Origin: Trebouxia sp. TZW2008
Taxonomy: Eukaryota > Chlorophyta > Trebouxiophyceae > Trebouxiales > Trebouxiaceae
Assembly (NCBI GenBank): GCA_002118135.1
Contig: BDIU01000097.1
Location: forward strand, 171,176 to 235,175
Reading direction: 5' to 3'
Length of the DNA stretch: 64,000 nucleotides
Shown here: positions 12,801 to 24,800 of the stretch, one piece after another
Layout: each line of letters opens with the position of its first letter
Position numbering within the stretch: position 1 is the first letter of the stretch
Notes under the pieces: model-generated
Told to the model about the DNA's origin: nothing
Seen by the model: only the letters and a program-made list of their open reading frames with translations
The model's database searches: none
Translations under genes and position numbers: made by a program

Positions 12801-15800
12801 TTGCCTCAGAGTGATGCTCTTGTGACACATGCACATCACCTGAAACTGTAGTGACCACCTGCTTGCCTCATTGGAGCAACCTGCTGAGGTAAATCTCTTT
12901 TGTGGTTGCCGTCTGCTTGCATGATGAAGAAGAAGATGTGTTCTTCATGCTTGTACCAGCCAACAGCTTGGCACAAATCTGTGTTCAGTGACGCAAGCAG
13001 GTCATCGCAAAAGGAGAATTAGCTCGAAGTGCTGTTCAAGTGACGCAAGCAGGTCACCAGAGCAGCCCACTGAGTTAGTTCTCTGTTTATGGTTCCCCAT
13101 CTGCTTGCGTCATGATTGTGTTTAGCCTGCAACCACTTGAGGAAGTGCAGACACCTCTCATCTTGATCTTCCATGTTGTTTTTACAGGTCTTTGTGTCAG
13201 GGAAAACCCGCTTTTCAATCAATCAATCAATTTTTACTGTCTTGAGGACCCAACAGGGGGTCCTACAGACGATGTCAAAAGAGATTCTGCTCTAACCATA
13301 ACAAAAACTAATACATTCGCTTATAGCGATGGTCTCAGAGGCCTCCAGCCCGCAGCCATGTGACGAATTGGTGACACGCGTTGACACCTGCGGTTGTGAC
13401 TTCTGGTGGTTGCAGGGACACTGCTCAGGGTTTGTAGCCCGCAGTCTCAAGAAGACATGCGTCTGAGTTCTGATGTTAGAGTCTGTGATGTTGACATCGC
13501 TGATGTTGTTTGTGCAGGCTGGTGTCTCAGGGCGGACCCACTTCCCAGAGGCAGCCAGCCTGCAGCCATGTTGACAGGCGAAAATGACACGTCTGTTGTT
13601 TGCATTCGTGGTGCTGATGTCTGAGATGCTGCTTGTACAGGCTGGTGTCTCAGGGCGCACACACATCCCAGAGGTCTCCAGCCCCCAGCCACAAGCGGAG
13701 AAGAGGACTGGTGCTGCGCCGGTACAGACAGTGCAGTCATTGTCAGCCTGGAATGAGCCGGCGAGGAAGCCCAGCATGCGGCTGTCAGGTCAGTCTTGCT
13801 GTCAAGCTACTATTCTTTCGACTACCTCGTGTTCACCCTGAATCACCCAGGCAATTGACGTTCAGGCATTGCTTCTGAACATCAAATGATCTGCTTTCAT
13901 GGTAGCTGCAACAAGTCCAGCACATTGCTGCTTTCAGGTCTGGCTGCAACAATATTTGCTTATCTGCCTTTGATGGTCACACCATGCCTTTGGCAGTGTT
14001 TTGTGTCCATGCAGTAAGTGGGCTGAGACATTAGCTTGGCCAAACCCTTGCCACCAAGCAAGAGTAGCATCCATTGTGTCTGACAACAAAGAGAAGATAC
14101 CCTCTAGCTGTTGCAAGCATGCAACGCACCTAGCGCATTCTTTTCTGTGACGCCATATACAGGATGATGCTCTTGCATGGTGCCGATCTGATGGTTAAGC
14201 TAACATGCCAGACGACTAAACCAAGATTCAAAACACATCCTGAAATTTTGGCGCTGAGTCCTATGAAGGGTATGTACAGCTTCTGATCTGCTGCTCAATC
14301 TGTGTCTTGCATTGCTGCTGTTTTCTGCTGTTGCATCAGCGGGCACATTATGGAGGCCAAGCACAAGTTGCTGTGAGAGCTATCCTTTCCAGCAAGAAAG
14401 CATGAAATGGTCTCCTTCCGTGAACAAGCAGCTTTGTTCAGAGTCTTGCAAGGTCATGGACGTGTTTGCCCTGGTACCCTGCTGAAGGCATTAGCTAGCA
14501 TTGACATACTTGGGATGCAAGCCCTTTTAGCAAGCCTACAATGCCATCAAGCCCCACCGCATAGTAAAGAACGAATTTGATTGTCCAATTCAGCAATATC
14601 TGCTCCAGCAGCAAGCCCAACTGAAACCATGTCATCACACTCTCACAATATCTTACACATTGTAGCACAGGTTTTGAGCATGTGTGGTCAAGGTTGTGTC
14701 TTGCCTGGTTGGCTTGTTTTGAGCATTGCAGTATGGATGTCCAAGGTTACTCGTCAATAGGCTGAGAGCTTCATGCTTGCTGCAAAAAAGCCTGCGCTGC
14801 AATACAATTTCTGATTCATCAGAAGATACGTCATGCAGACAGTGACACTCTGTCTGGGTGGCAGTCCTTCTGGTGACTCAGAACTGTCAACCAGGCAGTT
14901 TGACAGCAGACAAGTGATGCAGAGCTTGCCATCTTCAACAGTGTCCTTTATAACAGAATGCCTGACTTTTGCATGTTGAACATCAACCGTCCCTATCATG
15001 ACGCACAGGACAAGCCGGCCTGGCAGGATAGAACTTGGGCCAAACACACCTAGCACATGCGCTGAAATGTGTAACCTGACCAAAGCATTGTCCTTGTGCT
15101 AAGTGCTTGAGGCCTGCTGCAAGCAGCCTACCTTCCGACAACCTTTCTGATTCATCAGGATGAGCCCTCACTGTCATCCTATATCCTTGACATTTCATGT
15201 TTCAAAAATTCAGGAAGGTCACCTAGACAGATCAGGCAGCAGAAGAGTGATGCTGGGCCTGACCTCTTCAACAATATCTGCTTGAGTAGCAACCATGACT
15301 GTATATTGTCATGCAGCTGATTGCTTTCTGTCCATATGCTGTGGGAGACTTGCCCTTGGACGCTTTGTCTGAGTCATCTGCTGAAGGGAAAATGCTTCAG
15401 ACAGAATGTCCCAGGGCAGGTTTCCTGCCTGTGACAGACTGTTGCGCAGGCAGCTCAGGTAAACATCAGTGAGGCATTCTTTTGTTCATTCATTCTAGAT
15501 GTATGCTAGGCAGGCTCAGCAGGCGCAGCTAGATACATACTGAAGCCAACACTTATCTCCAGCCAGTGTGGTCGTGTGCTATCCTAAACCATTCAAATTA
15601 TGCATGGAGGGAGGTGAGGTCCCTGGAAACTGTTGTCAAGTGTCTCTGGGTCTGCCCGTGCCCTTTGCACCTGGTAATTGCCCCAATAGTCAGACAGGCC
15701 GAGCCTGCCCAACTCAGCAAGATCTGCTCGAGCAGCAATTCTTAGCAAAACATTGTTGTCATGCTGAAGGCTTCATACTCGCTGCAGGAAGCCTGTCCTG

Positions 15801-18800
15801 GGATCACCTGTCTGAGGGTTAGAAGAGTGATGCTGGACTTGCCCTATGCAGCAATACATGTACAAGCGACAATCTGACTACAATATTGCCGTTATGCCAT
15901 TGCCATCTCAGCATTTCATGCTTGCTTGCTGCAGGCTCCCTGTCCAGGGATGACATGCCTGACTTCTTGGATGATTGGACGATCACTTGTAAAGTACACA
16001 GCGTGACAACAAACTGGACAGGCTCAAGGTCACCCTTCTTTTGCCTGACCATGACAGGTCAGGAAGGAGAAGAGTGACGCTGGGCCTGTTCTTTTCACTC
16101 ATGCTTGGTTGAGTAGCAAGCATGACTGCAACATTGGCTCGGCTGATTGCTTTCTGCCTGTTTGCTGCAGGAAAGCTGCCCTGGGATGCATTGTCTGAGT
16201 CATCAGACGAGGACTTGTCACCTAGGCAAGTCAGACAGAAGAAGACTGAAGCTGGGCCTGCTCATCACCCTGAAGAAGAAGTGGAAAGGCAGGCCAACGG
16301 CCACACTCCTAAGGCCCCCGCTCCGGAACCAGCGGCTGCCTTCACTAAGCAGTTTACCCTGGCAGACTCCATTGCGTTTGGCACCAAAGAGATGGCTGAG
16401 CGCCTTCAGGTATGTTTTCTGGTCTCACAGCTCTTGCACTCAGGGTTGTAAGTGTATGCAATCCTTTTTTCTTACTCCAAAGCTCAAAATGCTAGTTGTT
16501 ATCACAGCTGCTGCAGCAGTCTTGCAGCTGCCATTTCTGGAGTTGGCAAAGTATGCATACATGCAAAGCAAGGCTCGCGGACCAAATAGCACTTGGTACC
16601 AAAGAGATGGCTGAGCGCCTCCAGGTGTGTATCTGAGTCTAAACAGCTGTTACGTCTCTGCATTAAGAGCTGAAATGTGAATTTCAGGTTCTGCAGCATA
16701 AAAGTGAAACCCACAGTTGTCACAGCTGGTGCAGCAGTCATTTCATTGCCCCTGCTGAGACTTGGAAGGCAAGGCTACAGAAAGCGTATATAGCAAATGC
16801 TAGACTGTGAGTGGATTCATTGTCGCAGCTGTTGCAGCAAGCAGGTTGCTTCCTGACAATGGTATAGCATGGAGGCATGCAAAGCAAGCCTGGCAGACCA
16901 GCTAGCTCTTGGTACCACACAACAGGTGGTTCCAAAGGCTATTTGATCCGCCAACCTTGCCTTGCACACCTCTTTGCTGTACTTAATTTCAGTAAAGGTG
17001 AATTCTGGTCTCTTACCTGTTGCATAGCTGTGTTTAGATTTTGGCCTACCATCAAAAATGCAAAAACACACATAATGACTGTAATGATGCACATATGGGC
17101 AGTCAAAGGGGGTTTCCAGCAGCAGTTTTGCTCCTTAGCTGCTGGAACACACCCTTGGACTCACCCTGCATGGTCTGTCATCATTGTCATTGACACGCTT
17201 GTGAGCGAGGCTCTGCGACCCCCAAATTCTCTACAGTCTTCTTGGAGATTTCTTGTACAGCAAAGTGGAGTCTGAGTCTGAATGCATTGCCATAGCAAAT
17301 TGTCAACTCGTTAGATGGGTATGCAGGGTCAGTCCAAGGGGGTTCTTCAGCAGCTGCGAAGCAGCTTTGCGCTATCATCTTCGTCCCCTCAGCAGCTCTA
17401 CAATCGATCCCCCCACCTCTCCAACATCTACGGGGAATCTGAGTCTGACGAGGAGGTAGAGGGACAGGAGAAGGCAGCATCTGCCAGGTGTGCTTCTGCC
17501 GCTTGTGTCAGGGGTTGACATCACTTACAAGGGCTGGAACGAGATGTACCTGCCTGTTTCTTGCAACAGAACACTGGACATTTTGATAGGCCAAATTTGA
17601 GTCCAGCGTGGTGCAAACCTGGATGCATTGGGTTGCCCAAGTGCTTGCTGAAGTGCTCTGTTCCAGTATCAGCCCAGATGGTGCAGACACACACAAGCCT
17701 GCCTGCCAAATTCTGCAAGAGCTGTGCTGACAAGTGGCTGATCATTGGCTGATTCTATCAAGGACAGATGTTTGCCTAGCTAGGCATTCAGCTGCTGAAG
17801 ACTGGACTGGCATGCTGCTGCAGCTGAGGCTACAGCGTTTGCCATTACCGTACACTGCTGATGGAGACACTGTGGTGTGAGCCAGCAGCTTGCTAGCTCT
17901 GCCTTCTGCACCTGTCTTGTCAGCTGCCTATGCATGGTGGTTGTATGTGCCCCTTGTGTTAGCGTGTGTGCGTCCGTGCATGCATGAATGCAACAAGCAG
18001 CTCCTAGTCAACACATGTTAGGTCAAATTCCTAAATTTGGTTGTCAGTTACCTTCAGTATGTGGCCACTGGCCAGGGACTGAGTCAAATGGTGCCTTTCT
18101 GTACACACGTCCGTGATCAGACAGGTTTGCTGCATATGCACGTCCTGCTGCTATCCCATTTAAGCTCAATGTGTCACAGAGTCATGATTGTAATTCTTGT
18201 ATGTTGTAGCACTATGCTGTTTCAGCAGCCGCTAAAATGGAAATAAAGGCAGCAGGCATGATATACTGAACTTTCATAAGAAAGGACACCAGCAATTCCT
18301 ATGGACTGATGTTAATCTTTTAACTATGTTTTGCGCATAAAAGGGAGAAAAGTCGCTGCTTCCCTTCAGCTTCCATCTGATCAGAATCTTGGGACAGCTA
18401 GCTAACTCTCCACAGCTGTGAATGGTCATGAAGGTCAAAGTGCTTGCTGCAAGCCACAGCTTCTGCTTACAAGATGCGCCAAATGTGCCTGTAATAAAAT
18501 TATCAATGTGCTTTGCAGGCATTCTGACAGGGACACCCCCAGGGCAGCCAGGAAGCTGGAGCTGGGCCCTGACAACCCCCTGACCCCCCGCTCACCCCAA
18601 GCAACCCCTCCTGAAGAAGAGGAGCAGGCCGACCAGCACCTGCCTGAAGCAGACCTCCCTAGGCAGAGGAAGAAGACTGGGGATGAGCCTTCTAGGAGGG
18701 CATCTCCAGCTGCTGAGGGCACTTCCGGAACTGCCTTGGTGGAGGATGAGTCACAGGAGGATGCTGAGACTGAGATGCTCGCCTCGCATGACTCAGGTGG

Positions 18801-21800
18801 CAATTCAACTCTGCAATATTTGAATTTTCAGTGGCTACTTCTAGTTTGCTTGGTACATGCAATTTCACATGAAAGTGTTACCAATATTCGAAAAAGGAGT
18901 CTTGATGTCAGCCCAAACGCATTTGTGGCAATGAGCAGCTGAGCAAATACACCTTTGATGGCCCCAGCAATGCAGCTCAGCAACACCAGATGGTAGTAAA
19001 AAGTTAGACCTTTCCGTAGCTCTGCTGTCCCTTGTCCACAATCGCATCCATATGGCTGCAAATGCCTTCACCATTGGGGAAAAGCTGAGCCGACACGCCT
19101 GTGACTGCTGCCGGCAAGTGCAGCTCAGAAACAGCAGATGTACCCTGAACTTTCAGGCTTGGGGTGATCTTGCTGTTGCTAAGCTACACCTGGACCATGG
19201 TTGAGGGCATACAGGTTCAGCTTTCATTGCTGTGATTCTTGCTGACTCAGCAACTGCATACGGCATGTCAAGGAGTTGAAATGATCCACAGGCATATATC
19301 CAAGGCCCTGTTGTTGTGGCAGTCAAGCTGCAAAATTGTGTGAAGCAATTCACTCATGCATCAGGCTGGCTTTGTGACCCAGCAATTGAGTACTGACAGA
19401 CGCAAAGAACTGCCGAAATGAAATGCTGGACTCACCTTGGATGCCTAGGATTTTCAAGCCAAGCATGCTGTCTTTTGACAGTTGATGTGAATGCTACAGA
19501 GGAGGGGTGGCAGGGCATGGATGACATTCAGACAGACATAGCCGCAGTTGTGGAGGCACAGCAGGGCCATAGCCCCAGGGCTGTTTCAGAGCAGCTCCAG
19601 TCACCCAAGGGCATCCCAGAGAGCCCTGCCCTGGCCAGCGATGGCGAGGGCTGGGACCTGGAAGAGCTGCCAGCTGCTGAGGAAGCTTCTGGGGCCGCTG
19701 CTGATGACATTGCAGAAGCCGGTGATGCACAGGTACAGTCATGCTCATGACTCCCTTGCAGCACTTCAGGCTGTTGCTTTGCTTTGGCATAATTTTGTGA
19801 TAATCGTGCATTCGTGCACAGCTGCAGCAGTGGCCAGGATGAGCATGTCATGATGCCAAATTCAGTTGACCTGAAGTCTCCTGAAATGGGACGTCATGAT
19901 GTCACATGGCCAGGAGAAGCTGCCCAGCAGCTGCAGACCAAGCTGCAGAGCCTCAACCTCCGCAACCATTCATGGACAAAAACTGCAGGCCTTGCCCATG
20001 GAATGTGGCAGAGTTTGTGTCTCTGCAGCAGTATCAGCAGCTGTGCATTGCCGTTGACCTTTTGGGAGTTTTGGTAGTCTTCTGTTTGCATGTACCGCAC
20101 ACACCGTAAGCATTCCCCCAGTACATTCTGGTAACTGTCCAAGCAATCTGCAGACCTCAGCTCAATGTGATTTTGCCATGGCTGCTGCAAGCATTCAGCT
20201 GCAGGCGAACACCTAAGCATGTGTGCAAAGAATCACAGCATGTCCTGGCAGGCAGCTGCTGCAATGCCTACCAGGAGGCGCTGGCATTCTTGCATGCGTG
20301 CATAGGTGCTTGCCTGCAGTTACATTTGCTCTCGAGGCTGATTTGCCTGCTGTGGCATGTGCACTTCCACCCTCCAAGTGAAGCATATGCAGCATCTGAA
20401 TGAGCAATGTTTATTTGACCTTAGCGTTCACCTCGGTGGAGCATGACGACGCTATTGTGCAACGACTCAAGGCTTGACAGACAGCTGTCCATCCGCCTTC
20501 ATTCACATTGACATTCTACGTCGGGATGATGGCTATGGCAAGCTTTTGTCAAGCCTTATGCCTCTGTGCAGTGAGTAATCATGCCACAAACCCAAGCATG
20601 CCAACCAATTGATGCTTGAGGTCACACATGTACCAGAGGCAGTGATGCATATTGATATTGCTAGCCCTGACATTTGCTTTCCCATCCACACGGTCAATGC
20701 TACATTCATTGTCGGCTGCATGAGCATCAGTCACCTGACCTTGTGAGACGGAACACTGCTGTGTATGCGTTCCTGCTCGATAAACTCTGAAGCTTGTCCT
20801 TTATGCCGCGCCAGCATCACAGCAGCTGTTCTTAAGATTCAGCAGCTACATCATCACTGTGCTATTATTCCTGGGCTTCAGGTCATATAATGGACAGCCA
20901 CAGACACCCCCTCCTGGCAAACCATTGGATCCAGTGAATAGCTCTGTGAGAATATGCAGCAGGACAACAAGGCTGTTGTCTTTGAACCAGGGCGCCAGTG
21001 AGCTTTACAGCCACTGCTGCAGCTGATGCCGGCCCTGTCTTGAAAGCCACAGTCATGTTGCTCTGTAGCCTATGAAGGCAATTCATGCACCCTTTGCACT
21101 TGTCAAGGATGCTCTCCAACTCACCTTGATGCCCGTGTGACAGCATGCGGCAGAACAACATTGCCGTTGCCTTTGAGGTAGTGCTCTTAGTCAGCTACAC
21201 AGCAACAGCTTTAGCTGTGAAGTGCCCTGTCTCTAAAGCAACAGCTGTGCTGCTCCGCTGCAAGCAGCCCTACAGGGCTGTGCAGGGCTGGTCCCACAAT
21301 TATGTCCACTGGTCTGACTGAGCAGCAACACTCTTTGATGCCCCTGTGACAGCATGCAGAAGGACAACAGACCTGTGCCCTGTAAGAAAGGGCAATGACA
21401 AGCTACACATCCTCGCTTCAGCTGGTGTGTTTGCCCTGTGTCAAAAGCCACAGCTCTTTTGAATTGCAGCATGGCAATGCTGTGCAGAGTTCATGCCAGT
21501 TAGTAGGTATACCATCTGCTGTGGCCAGGAGCACTGTTGAACTCACACTGCATTTGGCCCTGTGACAGCACGCAGCAGGTCAAGAGGGCTGTTGCCTTCA
21601 AAACGGGGCAGTCATCAGCTACGCAGAACTTGCTGCAGCTGATGCCTGCCCTGTCTCGAACGCCACAGCTGTGTTGCTCTGCTGCATGTAGCCTGACTAC
21701 AACCAGATGTCCTTGTGTACCCCTTGCAGGCCGAAAATCTTGTAGGCAGAAAATCTGTTTGAAAGCCGGCATCTCCCCCAGTAGACTTGAATAGAATTGT

Positions 21801-24800
21801 CTTTGTCATTGTGCAGATCTCAGATAAGACTGTTGCCATGGACATGCGACAAGTGCCAGAAGCAGCCTTGCCGCCATCAGTCACTGGGGACACCCCTGCT
21901 GCAACCCCCTTAGACCCACCCCAAGACCCCTCTGATGCTGTGCAGCATGCTAAGGGAGCAGTTGCAGTCGATATGAGGCAGATTCCAACTGCTACCCTGC
22001 CGCCCTCAATCACTGGGGAGACCCCCAGTGCAACCCCCCTGAATCTGCCCCAGACCCCCTCCAGTCACCGAGACCAGGATGGCAACAATGGAGATGCAAT
22101 CCTGCCTGGCATTCCTTTCGGCGGGAATGGTGAGGCTGAGGAAGAAGAGGGCTGGGCTCAGGACAGCTTTGCTGGGGATGCTGCCGTGTCCAGCATTCCT
22201 TTTGGCGGGAATGGTGACGCTGAGGAAGAAGAGGGCTGGGAGGGCCTGGATGATCTGGATCTGCATGCTGAGGATCAGACTCAAGTTCAGGTCAGCTGGT
22301 GACAACATATATAAAATAGCATCTGTGGCTGCTGCTGTTGCTGAACCTTCATTGTCTGTGCAGCTCTGTAGTTGCAAGCTGCAAGCATTACCAATCAATC
22401 ATGACAATGAAATTGCTGGTGGCATAAGCTGCTGAAGGTCATATTTCTCAGCAAATGAGTTAAGCTGAAGCTATTTGTACCCTGTCGGAAGCACATTCAG
22501 AACCAGCTTTAAGGCTAGATGGCGCTTGCAGAAGTGTTGAAGAGGTCTGCATCAGGCAACACTCTTCAAGGTTTTTACCAAACACCATGAAATGTGTTTT
22601 TGTTGCAAAACTCTTGCACATTTCTGCAAGCGCTATCTAGCCACAAAGCTCTTGGCTTAGTTCAAAGCTAAATTCACACAGAACAAAGCTATCGTCTGTG
22701 GAGGGCTTTCATGGACAGGGCTTTTGTCAGAGCCTTGCTGAGTAAGCTGAGTTTGTTGTCTGACAGCAGCTATGATGCCCATGACGGGCAAGTCTGTCAA
22801 GCAAGAGCCTTGTTGCTCATCATAGATCACTTGCTGTGCTAGTCAGTCATGTACACAAGTGTACATGTGGACACATGTACAACATACACAGCAACATTTG
22901 TATTGCCTTGATGTTGTTTCTGTGCAGACATCCTCTAGCGTTGTTGCTTATGAGGCTGAGCAGAATGGCTCATCATTTGACTTTGACATTGAGCCACAGT
23001 GCTCACTCATCATCTTACACCACAACACAGGGCCAAGCTTCAACACCACGTTGCTTCTCTGCAGGCATCCTCGAACGAGGTTGCTGATGGTGTACAGCAG
23101 GCTGGGACAACAGCTGGCCATAATACCAAACCAGAGTCCTCACTCAATTTCATAGAACACAACAAAGTGTCAAGCTCGAAAAAGGTTTTGTGCTTCTTCG
23201 TAGGCGTCCTCTAGCGGTGTTGATGATGAGCTTCAGCCAGCTGGCTCAAAATCAGGCTATGGTGCTGAGTCAGGGTCTGTCCAGAGACCAAGTGAGGCTG
23301 GCCCTGGCAACAGGGAAGCACAGCTTGAGGCGGAAGTGGACAGCTTGAAGAGGCAGCTGGAGAGGATGGAAGCGGAGCTTGTACAGCAAAAGAAGCATGC
23401 TGGTGAGGCATACTCCTGCATGCTGACATGAGGAATGCTGCTGCTCACTGACAGGGCACAATTTGGCGTCAAGTCTTCAGTTGAGTATCATGTACATACA
23501 TCAGCTTTTCAAGCAAGACATTGAGATTCTGGGCTCAGGCTGGGATCACTACAGCAAGTAGTGATCACAGCCTCAACAAGAGTGTTTGCATGATCTAGGC
23601 CCCCTGCACGCCTCAGCAGCAGAGGTTTTGACAACTCAACCGATTTGTCATAGATTCATCTTGACCGTGAAAGTGTTTTTGTAATTGCTTGAGCACACAC
23701 TTGCAGTGATGCCATCAGAGAGGTTTCAAGCGAAACACTCTGATACAATTCTTACTTACTGCAGAAACAAGTGCCACTAGCAGCGAGTTGGAGTCTGCTC
23801 ACCAGCAGCTTGATGCAGCTCAAGCTGAGGCCATGCAGAGCGCTCAGGCTCGTGAATCAGCTGAGCGGCAGACTCAGTCATATCAGGCTAGACTGATGGA
23901 GCTTGAGACGCTCAATGCAGCTCAAGTAGAAGAAGCTCAGCAAGAGAGCCAGTCGCTTCAGGAAGAATTGCAAGACTTGCAGGAAAGCTCAGCCAGCAAA
24001 ATCACATCAGCTGAGCAGAAAGCTGCATCGCTTCAGAGACAGCTTGAGGAGTTGACTCGAAGCTTGGCTCAAAAGCTCGCCACAGCTGAGCAGGAGACTG
24101 AGTCTCTGCAGCGGCAGCTGGGTAGTTTCCAGGAAGCTTCTGCCAGCAGGATCGAGTCAGCTGAAGAAGAGGCAGAACAGTACAAGAGCCGCCTGGCAGC
24201 TCTTGAGGACTCAACCAAGGCTGAGCTTGATGAGCTCCAAACTCAGCTGAGTGAGGCTCAGGCAAGGCTGAGCGAGCAAGAAGAGGAGCAGAATGCTCTG
24301 CAGCGGCAAAGTGACAAGTATCAGGGGCAGTATGAGGAGCTGCAAGAGAGCAAGACCACTGCTGACGCTTCTGCATCCAAGGTCAGAATCCCTTGTGTTT
24401 GTCTCTTTATTGTCATTTAGTCTGTTCTGAGGTTTGTTTGCATCTCGCACCTGTTGCATTCATCATGTAGCTTGCATGGCTGAGACATCCACACATATGT
24501 GACTTCAGCGCTTGCATACAGCAAGGCAGTGATCTGTGAACAAGCCGATATCTGTTGCACCAAGACTGGCAGCGTGTCTTGCCTTGATGTGATGGCACCT
24601 TGCTTATTCCCCTGACTGGGGGCAAACATCTGCCTGCGTGCCTGTGTATTGCCTGCGCCTTGCTTGTATTACTGTGGCAGTCACTCCCCTGCACAAGTGC
24701 TGTTTTTCAGGACCTCTCAGGCTTCTGCCTGTAGGGGATACAGGCAGAGCCTCAGCTGTCCACAAAGGTGGCAGCTGTGCAGGTAGTGACAGCAAACACA

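Larger units (their letters stand above)
11846..18796 (+). other. Disordered Ser/Pro/Glu region (exons 11846-18796)
   Basis: Exons 11846-12393, 13641-13788, 16171-16409, 17327-17487 and 18519-18796 encode mostly Ala/Ser/Pro/Glu-rich sequence with short ordered-looking islands: NPVFGDLLASPEQPTE, KLPWDALSESSDEDLSP, FTLADSIAFGTKEMAERLQ and NIYGESESDEEVEG. The acid/serine clusters are plausible CK2-type phosphorylation sites, which is inference from composition only. The islands coincide with exon ends, and these exon ends are the segments duplicated in the neighbouring introns. Confidence 0.5.
19482..22290 (+). other. Repeated acidic-Trp motifs (exons 19482-19732 and 21817-22290)
   Basis: The two exons carry EEGWQGMDD, GEGWDLEEL, EEEEGWAQDSF and EEEEGWEGLDDLDL; a last copy, AEGWDDDDDYF, ends the protein at 32547. 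Exon 21817-22290 is itself duplicated twice: DMRQ(V/I)P...LPPS(V/I)TG(D/E)TP occurs twice, and IPFGGNG(E/D)AEEEEGW occurs twice. Short acidic motifs around one Trp are known binding peptides in vesicle-coat accessory proteins, so a trafficking role is possible but unproven. The second DMRQ unit is preceded in frame by the former acceptor-like gtgcag. Confidence 0.55.

Noticed and set aside
19814..20077. Exon encoding WPGEAAQQLQTKLQSLNLRN
   Set aside because: It looks protein-like, but exon 19732 joins exon 21817 in phase without it and no acceptor/donor pair fits clearly.
22928..23203. Two extra coding exons before 23204
   Set aside because: They resemble the exon start but lack donors before stop codons; only the third copy continues in frame into the coiled coil.
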